This document shows positions 1 to 6,238 of a stretch of 9,009 bases of DNA, in pieces (position 1 is the stretch's first letter; every line of letters starts with the position of its first letter). A program made the translations under genes and the position numbers. Source of the DNA: Patescibacteria group bacterium (GTDB lineage: Bacteria > Patescibacteriota > Gracilibacteria > UM-FILTER-43-11); the NCBI GenBank assembly GCA_018814945.1, contig JAHIYT010000169.1, forward strand, positions 1 through 9,009. The letters are read 5' to 3'. The notes beneath the pieces were generated by a model that was not told the DNA's origin, did no database searches, and saw only the letters and a program-made list of their open reading frames with translations.

Positions 1-45
1 ACTGGTTCCTAAGACCAGCGTGTATACCAATTTCACCACCCGAGC
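1..45 (-). tRNA. tRNA-Leu (anticodon UAG), 5' part only
   Basis: Read on the minus strand from 45, the sequence gives a 7-nt acceptor strand GCTCGGG, then T8 and G9, then a D-arm with stem GTG/CAC and the GG pair in its loop. Next is a perfect 5-bp anticodon stem CTGGT/ACCAG closing the loop CTTAGGA. The anticodon in that loop is TAG, which decodes CUA leucine. The gene runs off the left edge before the variable arm, T-arm and 3' acceptor, so the long class II variable arm expected for tRNA-Leu cannot be checked. It is divergent from the plus-strand gene starting at 160 and has its own promoter upstream. Confidence 0.93.
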
Positions 46-69
46 ATATGTGAACTGAACTGCTTATGT

Positions 70-98
70 TTTATACAGATTTTAAGGGAAAAAATCAA
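70..98 (-). promoter_or_regulatory. Promoter for tRNA-Leu
   Basis: On the minus strand TTGATT (93-98) is followed after exactly 17 bases by TATAAA (70-75). This matches sigma-70 style -35/-10 spacing and places the start near 63, about 18 bases before the mature tRNA 5' end at 45. The spacer contains TTTTTTCCCTTAAAAT (79-94), an exact 16-mer also present in the rpsT promoter region. An alternative -10, TAAAAT at 79-84, lies inside that element but lacks a good -35. Confidence 0.6.
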
Positions 99-119
99 TG
101 TTATTTACTATTCCATTTT

Positions 120-128
120 TGCTATAAT
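120..128 (+). promoter_or_regulatory. Extended -10 promoter for the 160-2657 cluster
   Basis: TGCTATAAT is a perfect TATAAT with an upstream TG in the extended -10 position. No clear -35 is seen at 16-18 bases upstream, as expected for an extended -10 promoter. The start would fall near 135, leaving a leader of about 25 bases before the ATG at 160. It probably drives all three tightly spaced plus-strand genes. Confidence 0.55.
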
Positions 129-159
129 CTCTTATGTAATATCTATTAATAACCAAATT

Positions 160-699
160 ATGAAGAAAGTGCTAACAATTTTATTAATAATTGCTCTTTT
201 AATTCTTGGATTTTTGGCTTATATGGGTGTATTTAATAATATTACAGTAAGCGAGAGAGAGGTTGGTCCTTATATATTTGCCTATGAAGATTTTGTTGGA
301 GACTATGCAACAACCGGACCGGTTTTTGATGAAATATATGATGGACTTCTTGAAAATGGGATTGAAAGTACAAAAGGATTGGGTATTTATTATGATGATC
401 CACAAGTCGTATTAAAAGATAATTTAAAGAGTAGGGTTGGTTCAGTTGTAAGCGAAGAACAAGCTGAGCAAATTGATGGAAGGGGGCTTGAATATAAAGT
501 TATGACCGTGGATAAGTTTGAAGCAATGATAGTAGAATTCCCACTTAGAAATATGCTTTCAATGATGGTTGGTGTAATGAAGGCTTACCCAGTGCTTAGC
601 GAATATATGGAAGAAAAGGGCTATGGAGAAGCTCCCGGTTACGAGCTTTATGATCATGGAGAGGGTAAGATTTTATATATGTTCCCAATAATAAAATAA
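160..699 (+). CDS. Membrane-anchored GyrI-like (TEX264-like) domain protein
   Basis: This 179-residue protein has MKK plus one hydrophobic segment (about residues 4-23), then a soluble domain (about 30-179). The soluble part has the look of the GyrI-like / bacterial effector-binding fold: GPYIFAYEDFVGDY (36-49), IYYDDP (76-81), RVGSVVSE (92-99), VEFPLRNMLSM (125-135) and the final strand YMFPI. These blocks occur in the same order as in the GyrI-like domain of human TEX264, which also sits behind a single N-terminal membrane segment; that comparison is from memory. GyrI-like domains typically bind small hydrophobic molecules or partner proteins, and no ligand can be named here. Positive-inside rules suggest the domain faces outward unless the helix is a cleaved signal. 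The ATG at 160 has no Shine-Dalgarno, but a good extended -10 lies upstream. The next gene follows after 24 bases, so the two are probably co-transcribed. Confidence 0.75.
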   Translation: MKKVLTILLIIALLILGFLAYMGVFNNITVSEREVGPYIFAYEDFVGDYATTGPVFDEIYDGLLENGIESTKGLGIYYDDPQVVLKDNLKSRVGSVVSEEQAEQIDGRGLEYKVMTVDKFEAMIVEFPLRNMLSMMVGVMKAYPVLSEYMEEKGYGEAPGYELYDHGEGKILYMFPIIK

Positions 700-723
700 T
701 TTTAATAACTTAATATCAATATT

Positions 724-1869
724 ATGAAAAAGTATATATTCATACTACTTACAGCTCTTTTAATTCTGCCAACCGCGGTCTTTGCTACAACTTTTCAGTC
801 TGGAGAGGAAGTTCTTGTAAGCGAAGTTGTTAATGATGATGTATATTTGGCTGGAGGCGAAGTTCTGGTTCAGGCGAATATAAATGGTGATCTTATTGCC
901 GTTGGAGGTGGTCTGGGAATTAATGCAAATGTTTCACAGGACTTAACGGCTGGTGGCGGAGATGTGGTTATTAATGGAGAAGTTGGTGATGATTTACGCG
1001 TTGGGGGTGGAAATGTGACAATTAACTCAACCATTAAGGATGACTTATTTGTTGGCGCTGGAAATGTGACACTTTCACAGGATAGTTTTGTGGGTGGAGA
1101 CGTAACTTTTGGTAGTGGTAATCTGGTTATGATGGGTGAAATAAATGGGAATTTAATGGGTGCTGGTGAAACTATCAGAATCGATGGAAAGATTAGTGGA
1201 AATGTAAAACTTTATGGGGTGGAGAAGTTAAAATTTGGTCCTAATGCAAAAATTATAGGCAACCTTGAGTACAAGAGTTCAAATGAAGTAATGATTGAAG
1301 ATGGTGTTGTTGAAGGGGAGATTATTTTCAACCAGATAGATAAAGCTGTTAGTGCAGAAGATGCCAGATGGATGGCGGGCGGAGTACTGGCAGGGCTGTC
1401 GATTTATAGCTTGCTTGCAACTTTATTGCTAGGCCTTGTTGTTCTGTTAACTTGCCGAGCCTTTTCAATTTCTGTTTTTAAAGCGGTTTATAAATCCCCT
1501 TTTAAAAGTCTTGGTGTTGGACTACTTGCTGTAATCGTAACACCAATAGTGTTTGTTATTTTGCTAATTACCGTTATTGGAATACCAATTGCATTTATTA
1601 CAATTATGCTTTGGATAATTTTGCTTATGCTTGGGAAAGTGTTTGTATCAATGCTAATTGGATGGAGGATTGTTAAGGTGAAAGAAAAGAAGGGGTTTGG
1701 AAGACTCTATGGTGCTTTTGCACTAGGGGCTTTAATATTTTCGATCTTATGTCTTATCCCACTAGTAGGATGGTTAATCAAATTTATTCTAGTTCTTATC
1801 GCATTGGGTGGTATAGTAATCACTTGTTACTCTCTTCACACATCACTTAGTAAAAAGAATTTGGTCTAA
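724..1869 (+). CDS. Exported beta-solenoid protein with multi-pass membrane tail (bactofilin-like repeats)
   Basis: This 381-residue protein has three parts. Residues 1-21 look like a signal peptide, ending AVFA. Residues about 35-202 hold roughly nine turns of a repeat averaging 17 residues, with recurring N/D-D/G-[D/N]-L/V followed by a GGG or GAG turn and alternating hydrophobic residues (ISGNV, IIGNL, VGDDLRVGGG). This resembles the right-handed beta-solenoid of bactofilins and related polymer-forming domains. Residues about 216-372 contain four or five membrane helices, near 219-244, 263-285, 286-313, 331-349 and 350-370. Most true bactofilins are cytosolic and lack such a tail, so this is better called a membrane-anchored solenoid. 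Its role is unknown; a surface scaffold or envelope assembly function is a guess. Its stop overlaps the start of tatD (TAATG). Confidence 0.72.
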   Translation: MKKYIFILLTALLILPTAVFATTFQSGEEVLVSEVVNDDVYLAGGEVLVQANINGDLIAVGGGLGINANVSQDLTAGGGDVVINGEVGDDLRVGGGNVTINSTIKDDLFVGAGNVTLSQDSFVGGDVTFGSGNLVMMGEINGNLMGAGETIRIDGKISGNVKLYGVEKLKFGPNAKIIGNLEYKSSNEVMIEDGVVEGEIIFNQIDKAVSAEDARWMAGGVLAGLSIYSLLATLLLGLVVLLTCRAFSISVFKAVYKSPFKSLGVGLLAVIVTPIVFVILLITVIGIPIAFITIMLWIILLMLGKVFVSMLIGWRIVKVKEKKGFGRLYGAFALGALIFSILCLIPLVGWLIKFILVLIALGGIVITCYSLHTSLSKKNLV

Positions 1870-2657
1870 TGTATTTAATAGATACCCATTGTCATCTCAG
1901 CCACTTTAAAAAGGAAGACCGAAAGGCTGTGATTGGGCGTGCAAGAAAAGCGAATGTAGAAAAAATAATCACTGTTGCCTGCACGCTAGAAGAAGCCGGA
2001 GAATGTCTGCCAATTACTGATGAATATGAAAATATCTGGACAACTGTTGGTATTCATCCAACTCAATTATCAGGCGATATTGAGAGTGAATTGGAAAAGG
2101 TTTTAGAGTATGCGAAAAACGAAGAAAAGGTGGTGGCAATTGGTGAAATAGGGTTGGATTATTATCACGATACCGCAGAACACGACTTACAGACTGCATA
2201 TTTTGTAGGACAATTAAATATTGCGAGACAGATTGATAAACCGGCTATTATTCATTGCAGAGGTGGTAAGAATCCGGGTGAAAACGAACAGGCTTTTATT
2301 GATTTGATTCATATTTTGGAGCAGGAAAAATTTAAAAATGGTGTAATTCACTGTTTTAGCGGCAACAAGGTGGAAGCAGACAGAATTATGGATATGGGTT
2401 TAATGATTAGTTTTACCGGTATTATTACTTACAAAAACAATCATGACTTACGTGAAGTTATCGCAGATATGCCACTGACAAGAATGATGCTTGAAACCGA
2501 TGCCCCATATATTGCAATTGAAGGCATACAAGGTGGACCGGGAGAACCTGCGTATGTTGCCGATATTGCGAAAGCCATTGCGGAAATTAAGAATGTTTCG
2601 CTTGAGGAGGTCATAAGGATTACAACGGAGAATGCGGAGAGGTTTTTTCAAGTTTAG
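1869..2657 (+). CDS. tatD: TatD-family metal-dependent DNase
   Basis: This 262-residue protein is a full-length TIM-barrel amidohydrolase-type nuclease. Metal and catalytic motifs are present in order: DTHCH (5-9, H7 and H9), GIHP (61-64), GEIGLDYYH (92-100, E93), HCRGG (129-133), HCFSGN (161-166) and LETDAPYI (208-215, D211). TatD proteins are Mg-dependent 3'-5' exonucleases or DNases acting in repair and DNA breakdown. The segment after DAPY reads IAIEGIQGGPGEPAYV, without the usual proline and arginine seen in many TatD/YcfH proteins, while the EPAYV that follows is normal. The ATG shares its A with the TAA of the preceding gene and has no Shine-Dalgarno, which points to translation by coupling. 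The TAG stop lies inside the first unit of a TTAGCT array. Confidence 0.95.
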   Translation: MYLIDTHCHLSHFKKEDRKAVIGRARKANVEKIITVACTLEEAGECLPITDEYENIWTTVGIHPTQLSGDIESELEKVLEYAKNEEKVVAIGEIGLDYYHDTAEHDLQTAYFVGQLNIARQIDKPAIIHCRGGKNPGENEQAFIDLIHILEQEKFKNGVIHCFSGNKVEADRIMDMGLMISFTGIITYKNNHDLREVIADMPLTRMMLETDAPYIAIEGIQGGPGEPAYVADIAKAIAEIKNVSLEEVIRITTENAERFFQV

Positions 2658-2691
2658 CTTTTTAGCTTCGTTAGCTTAATTAGCTAGTTAG
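2654..2691. repeat. TTAGCT array, left flank of the four-helix-bundle gene
   Basis: Four and a half imperfect direct copies start with TTAG: TTAGCTTT (2654), TTAGCTTCG (2662), TTAGCTTAA (2671), TTAGCTAG (2680) and a final TTAG. Spacings are 8, 9, 9 and 8 bases. The first unit contains the TAG stop of tatD and the last contains the stop (TTA on plus) of the convergent four-helix-bundle gene. TAGCT/AGCTA (2672-2686) can form a 5-bp hairpin, too weak alone to be called a terminator. Confidence 0.75.
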
Positions 2692-3038
2692 GGGTGCATT
2701 TTTCTTAACATTGTGTTTAACATTTTCATTACTTCTTCGAGTAGAATATCAACCTTTGAATAATCAGCATTGAATTCAAGGCGTTTCGAGATTTCAATTT
2801 GTGTCTCTAATTCTGCTCCTGAGCTATAAGCAATTCTTAAGAAATTCAAATAACCTTTTTTTGTTCCTCTAAATCTACCCTCTGCAATATTAGATGGAAT
2901 TGATACTGAACATCTCCTAATTTGAGAAACAAGTCCGTATAATTCTGATTTTGGGAACAATGTCGTTATTTTATATATTTCAACAACCAAATTCATGGCT
3001 TTTTGCCATACAATTAAGTCTTTATATGTATGAATCAT
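2688..3038 (-). CDS. Four-helix-bundle protein, S23 / 23S rRNA intervening-sequence family
   Basis: From the ATG at 3038 this is 116 residues, typical for the family. Its signature blocks are present: YKDLIVWQKAMNLVVEIY near the start, LYGLVSQIRR, SIPSNIAEG and GAELETQIEI. The family is known from open frames inside 23S rRNA intervening sequences and is related to the Avd accessory protein of diversity-generating retroelements; its biochemical role is unclear. Here it stands alone between tatD and radA, with no rRNA or reverse transcriptase nearby. A GTG at 3053 would add five residues (TIRN preceded by the initiator). I prefer the ATG because MIHTYKDLIVWQK is the usual length of N-terminus and a TATAAT (minus strand, 3064-3069) would start transcription near 3057, with no clear -35. 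Both flanks are TTAGCT arrays in opposite orientation, and the stop codon is inside one of them. Confidence 0.9.
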   Translation of the reverse strand: MIHTYKDLIVWQKAMNLVVEIYKITTLFPKSELYGLVSQIRRCSVSIPSNIAEGRFRGTKKGYLNFLRIAYSSGAELETQIEISKRLEFNADYSKVDILLEEVMKMLNTMLRKMHP

Positions 3039-3072
3039 ATTTCTTATAGTCACAAAATATTCAATTATAATT

Positions 3073-3109
3073 CTAATGAAGCTAAAGAAGCTAACTAGCT
3101 AAAGAAGCT
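3073..3109. repeat. TTAGCT array, right flank, inverted relative to the left copy
   Basis: On the minus strand this reads as TAGCTTCTT- and TAGCTTCAT-type units with spacings of about 8, 9 and 9, ending in TTAG. Compared with 2654-2691 it is in opposite orientation, and TTTAGCTTC followed by any base and TTAG is common to both. The array reaches into the 3' end of radA, encoding its last residues (SFFS) and TAG stop. Its inner end lies about 35 bases upstream of the four-helix-bundle ATG. Confidence 0.72.
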
Positions 3110-4399
3110 GGATATAGCATTTTGAACTGACTTAACTTTATCGAACGAAAGAATTTTCTCGAACCCTAATTTTTCAGCCTCTTTTATTCTTTTCTTCGAC
3201 TGACTTACGCTACGTACTTCTCCACTTAGGCCAACTTCACCCATTATGGCTAGATCCGGTGGAAGTGCTTTTTGTAATTTGGAACTCACAATTGCCATGG
3301 CAACGGCAAGATCGGCTGCTGGTTCGGATAACTTTAGACCACCAACGACATTTACAAACACATCGGATGAATCGAGTTTGATTTTTGCATAACGGTTTAG
3401 GACGGCAATTATTATGTTTAGACGGTTAATATCAAAGCCACTTGCTGTACGTTTTGGGTAACCAAATTGTGTGTAGTTAGTTAGCGCTTGTACTTCGACT
3501 AGAAATGTACGGGTTCCTTCAAGTACTGGAACTATTACAGACCCTATTGGATCTTTTGCTCTGCCTTCTAAGAATAATGCGGATGGGTTCTTAACCTCAA
3601 CTAAGCCCTTTTCTTCCATATTAAATACACCGACTTCATCGATTGCCCCAAAGCGGTTTTTAGTGGAACGAAGTAATCGGAATTGGTGGTGGTTATCGCC
3701 TTCTAAATACAAAACCGTATCTACCAAGTGAGTGAGAACCTGAGGGCCTGCCAGTTGACCGTCTTTTGTTACATGGCCTATTAGGAGAATTGGAATTTTT
3801 TTAGATTTGGCGACTTGCATGAGTTGCTCAGTAACATAACGAACCTGAGAGATTGAGCCGGCCTGACTAGCAATCTCTTCGCTACCCATAACCTGGACAG
3901 AGTCAACTACAACAAAACCCGGTTTTTCCGCATCGATAGTAGCTAAAATAGCCTCCAAACTGTTTATATTCACAATAGAAATTGGATTTTTGAGATTGAG
4001 ACGCTTGGCTCTACCAGCAATTTGCTGAACTGATTCTTCGCCAGAAAAGTATAGAACGGATTTAGCTTTTGCTATCTGGTCGCAAATCTGAATTGTGAGA
4101 GTTGACTTACCAATGCCCGGATCACCGACGAGTAATGCAACTGAATCCTCCATGAATCCCCCACCAAGAACTCGATCAATTTCTCCAATACCGGTTTTTA
4201 AACGAATTTCTTTAAAATGAATATCAGACAGATGGATATTGGGTTTAATTGCGATGTGTTTTATGATCTTATCTTTTTTCCCAACATTTATGACATCTTC
4301 AACAAGCGTATTCCAGGAATTACATTGCATACATTGACCTGACCATCTTGGGCTTTCAGCACCGCATTTGGAGCAAAGATATATTGTTTTTAGTTTCAT
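3095..4399 (-). CDS. radA: DNA repair protein RadA (Sms)
   Basis: This 434-residue protein is a complete RadA. An N-terminal four-cysteine zinc finger (C9, C12, C23, C26) is followed by a RecA-like ATPase with Walker A GDPGIGKST (92-100), Walker B VVVDS (163-167) and the RadA signature KNRFG (247-251). The C-terminal Lon-like domain (about 285-434) contains GGLKLSEPAADLAVAMAI. RadA is a hexameric branch-migration helicase acting with RecA in recombinational repair. The ATG at 4399 places the zinc finger at the expected position and has no Shine-Dalgarno. A strong promoter lies upstream, giving a leader of about 76 bases that contains a large GC-rich hairpin. The last residues and the TAG stop are encoded by a TTAGCT repeat array, so the extreme C-terminus may have been reshaped by it. 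Confidence 0.97.
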   Translation of the reverse strand: MKLKTIYLCSKCGAESPRWSGQCMQCNSWNTLVEDVINVGKKDKIIKHIAIKPNIHLSDIHFKEIRLKTGIGEIDRVLGGGFMEDSVALLVGDPGIGKSTLTIQICDQIAKAKSVLYFSGEESVQQIAGRAKRLNLKNPISIVNINSLEAILATIDAEKPGFVVVDSVQVMGSEEIASQAGSISQVRYVTEQLMQVAKSKKIPILLIGHVTKDGQLAGPQVLTHLVDTVLYLEGDNHHQFRLLRSTKNRFGAIDEVGVFNMEEKGLVEVKNPSALFLEGRAKDPIGSVIVPVLEGTRTFLVEVQALTNYTQFGYPKRTASGFDINRLNIIIAVLNRYAKIKLDSSDVFVNVVGGLKLSEPAADLAVAMAIVSSKLQKALPPDLAIMGEVGLSGEVRSVSQSKKRIKEAEKLGFEKILSFDKVKSVQNAISSFFS

Positions 4400-4416
4400 G
4401 GTTTTTATTTGGTTAC

Positions 4417-4466
4417 CCCCAGCCCTCTGAAGCGCGATTAGAGAATCGCGCCTTCAGGGGCTGGGG
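4417..4466. repeat. GC-rich palindrome in the radA leader
   Basis: Two 23-base arms (4417-4439 and 4444-4466) surround an AGAG loop. The outer nine pairs (CCCCAGCCC against GGGCTGGGG, with one register shift nearby) and inner seven pairs (CGCGATT/AATCGCG) are perfect; the middle CTGAAG/CTTCAG pairs with one bulge on each side. It stands out by GC content from the AT-rich surroundings. No T-run follows it on either strand, so it is not an intrinsic terminator. It lies downstream of the predicted radA start (near 4475) and 17 bases before the radA ATG, so it would fold in the radA mRNA leader. It could be an mRNA-stabilising or regulatory hairpin, or a dispersed palindromic repeat. Confidence 0.8.
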
Positions 4467-4481
4467 AGATAAAGCATCCTA

Positions 4482-4510
4482 ATTTTAGTAAACAAATGTT
4501 CACCTGTCAA
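4482..4510 (-). promoter_or_regulatory. radA promoter
   Basis: On the minus strand a perfect TTGACA (4505-4510) is followed after 17 bases by TAAAAT (4482-4487). This is the best sigma-70 match in the window. Transcription would start near 4475. Its -35 overlaps the predicted -35 of the divergent SPFH promoter. Confidence 0.75.
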
Positions 4511-4532
4511 ATAAAAATCATTTATGTATAAT
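4504..4532 (+). promoter_or_regulatory. Promoter for the SPFH gene, overlapping its upstream ATG
   Basis: CTGTCA (4504-4509, 4 of 6 to consensus) is followed after 17 bases by a perfect TATAAT (4527-4532). The -10 includes the A and T of the ATG at 4531, so a start near 4539 would lie inside the longest open frame. If this promoter is the main one, translation would begin at the ATG at 4558 instead. Confidence 0.5.
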
Positions 4533-5427
4533 GACGAAGCAACCTAACCTAAAAACAATGATTCAAAATCCAATGAACCAATTGAGATCCATGTTCCAAT
4601 GGGACTACAAAAAAACTGGTGTTATTGTCGCTGTTGTAGTTGTCGTATTAATAATTTTAGATGGACTTGTGTCCGTTCCTCCTGGGAATGTGGGTATTAT
4701 TTATGACCGTGGTCGTGGTGTACTTGCAGAAGAGCTTCCTGAGGGACTACATCTAAAAATACCATTCTGGCAGGTTAGTTATTTAACAGATGTAAGAACG
4801 CAAGAATATACAATGAGCGTGTCGCCTGGTGAAGGTGCTGTATGGAGCGATGACAGTATGACTGCGCCTACGTCTGACGGACAAACTGTAAAAGTAGATG
4901 CGACTGTTCTATTCCATGTTGATCCAACTATGGCCGCTGAGCTATTTCAATCCGTAGGTCCGGATTATTTACAAAAGATAATTAGACCGATTGCTCGCAG
5001 TCAAATTAGATCTCAAATTGCTGAATATACCGCTATTGATGTTTATGCTAAAAAGCGTGATGAGGCAGAGAAAAAAATTAATGAAAGAATTAATGTTCTC
5101 TACGCAGAAAAAGATATCATCTTAGAAAATGTACTACTTCGTCATATAGCCTTTTCTACCGAATATGCTCTGGCTATTGAAGAGAAGCAAGTAGCTGAAC
5201 AAAAGATACAGAAGGCTGAATATCAGAGATTAGAGGCTGAAAAATTGAAAGAAAAGAAGATTATCGAAGCTGAAGCTGATGCTGAAGCGATCAGATTAAA
5301 AGGTGTATCTCTTCGTAATTATCCTGAAGTAATTGAATTTGAATTCGTTCAAAAAATGGCTGAAGATATTAATTGGGGAATTTTGCCTGATAATGTATTA
5401 CCTATGCTTAACTTAGGCAATTTTTAA
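4531..5427 (+). CDS. SPFH / prohibitin-like membrane protein
   Basis: The longest frame is 298 residues. A short polar N-terminus leads to one membrane helix (about 28-48, GVIVAVVVVVLIILDGL), followed by VPPGNVGIIYDRGRGV (49-64), the start of the SPFH/Band 7 domain (about 50-210). A charged coiled coil (about 213-257, rich in E, K, A and Q) leads to a conserved-looking end, ILPDNVLPMLNL (284-295). Prohibitin-type proteins form large membrane-bound rings or scaffolds and often modulate membrane proteases such as FtsH; no protease is in this window. The start is uncertain. The ATG at 4531 overlaps a perfect TATAAT, while ATGs at 4558 (residue 10) or 4570 (residue 14) would remove only the polar tip and keep the membrane helix. 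Its TAA overlaps the nadE ATG (TAATG), so the two genes form an operon. Confidence 0.9.
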   Translation: MTKQPNLKTMIQNPMNQLRSMFQWDYKKTGVIVAVVVVVLIILDGLVSVPPGNVGIIYDRGRGVLAEELPEGLHLKIPFWQVSYLTDVRTQEYTMSVSPGEGAVWSDDSMTAPTSDGQTVKVDATVLFHVDPTMAAELFQSVGPDYLQKIIRPIARSQIRSQIAEYTAIDVYAKKRDEAEKKINERINVLYAEKDIILENVLLRHIAFSTEYALAIEEKQVAEQKIQKAEYQRLEAEKLKEKKIIEAEADAEAIRLKGVSLRNYPEVIEFEFVQKMAEDINWGILPDNVLPMLNLGNF

Positions 5428-6137
5428 TGGTCGATAATATTACCCAAAATCTTAAGTCTTTTTTCAAAGAAGCCAATAAAAAGAAAGCTGTATTGGGGCT
5501 GAGCGGTGGAGTTGATAGTGCACTCACTGCTAAAATTGCAGTTATGGCGCTTGGCAAAGAGAATGTGACCGCTCTAATTTTGCCAAATGACGAATTAACT
5601 AATCCTGATCATGTACAGGATGCCAGTAATTTTGCTGAAGAACTTGGAATTAAGTATGAGACTATCTCGATAAATGATTTTATAAATAGCTACGACAGCC
5701 TTCCTTGGCAGGCTTCCGGTTTTGCAAAGATGAATGTACAGGCAAGAGCGAGAGCTAATATTTTGTATCACTATGCAAATACTCATGACGCTCTAGTGTT
5801 GGGTACTGGCAACAAGACCGAACTAATACTGGGCTATTTCACCAAATATGGCGATGGGGCGTGCGACTGTGAGGTAATTGGGAGTTTATATAAAACAGAG
5901 GTGTGGGAAGTAAGCAAGGAGCTTAAATTGCCAGAAAAGATTATTGAAAAGACACCATCCGCAGGACTTGCACCGGACCAAAGTGATGAAAATGAAATTG
6001 GTGTTGGCTACCAGGAGATTGATGAAATTTTAAAGAAATTTGAGCAAGGCGAAAAACCGGAGACTGAAAATGAGAAAAAGTTGTGGAATAGGATTCAGGC
6101 AAATGGGCATAAAAGTGAAATACCACCTATTATCTGA
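5427..6137 (+). CDS. nadE: NH3-dependent NAD+ synthetase
   Basis: This 236-residue protein is the synthetase domain alone, with no glutaminase domain, so it would use ammonia directly. It adenylates and amidates nicotinate adenine dinucleotide to NAD+, the last step of NAD biosynthesis or nicotinate salvage. Motifs are in order: PP-loop SGGVDS (26-31), NVQARARANILYHYAN (103-118), GTGNKTE (126-132), YGDGACD (141-147) and the loop PSAGLAPDQSDE (177-188). It overlaps the SPFH gene by one base and has no Shine-Dalgarno, suggesting coupled translation. No functional link between prohibitin and NadE is obvious. The TGA stop lies in the first ATCTGA word of the following repeat region, and TGA as stop argues for the standard code. 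Confidence 0.96.
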   Translation: MVDNITQNLKSFFKEANKKKAVLGLSGGVDSALTAKIAVMALGKENVTALILPNDELTNPDHVQDASNFAEELGIKYETISINDFINSYDSLPWQASGFAKMNVQARARANILYHYANTHDALVLGTGNKTELILGYFTKYGDGACDCEVIGSLYKTEVWEVSKELKLPEKIIEKTPSAGLAPDQSDENEIGVGYQEIDEILKKFEQGEKPETENEKKLWNRIQANGHKSEIPPII

Positions 6138-6237
6138 ATTTCAGATCTCAGACCTCGGATCTCAGATTCTAATTTTAGATTTTAAAATGTGACATGTTAA
6201 ATTGGATCCCAAATCTGAGATCTTAAATCTGAATTGT
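6132..6237. repeat. Period-7 TCAGATC array between nadE and ruvX
   Basis: From 6141 four adjacent heptamers follow the pattern TCAGATC/TCAGACC, with CTAATTT and TAGATTT continuing the 7-base step to 6182. From 6211 a second block (AAATCTG, AGATCTT, AAATCTG) repeats the word in the other orientation. GATCTCAGATT (6158-6168) and AATCTGAGATC (6212-6222) are a perfect 11-bp inverted repeat with a 43-base gap, and ATCTGA/TCAGAT (6132-6146) is a short hairpin at the nadE stop. The genes are convergent, so a two-way transcription end is plausible, but no T-run supports a classical terminator. Confidence 0.75.
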
Positions 6238-6238
6238 T

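Noticed and set aside
2672..2686. Bidirectional terminator between tatD and the four-helix-bundle gene
   Set aside because: Only a 5-bp AT-rich stem (TAGCT/AGCTA) forms, and no T-run is placed correctly; the sequence is better described as the repeat array.
2688..3053. A 23S rRNA intervening sequence or a diversity-generating retroelement
   Set aside because: The four-helix-bundle gene belongs to a family found in both, but neighbours are tatD and radA. No rRNA sequence, reverse transcriptase, or template/variable repeat pair is present.
4417..4466. Intrinsic terminator between radA and the SPFH gene
   Set aside because: The genes are divergent, the hairpin lies after the radA promoter, and neither strand has a T-run after the stem.
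6135..6187. Recoded TGA (Gly) extending NadE into the repeat region
   Set aside because: NadE is full length at the TGA, no gene has an in-frame TGA, and the extension would encode only repeat sequence.
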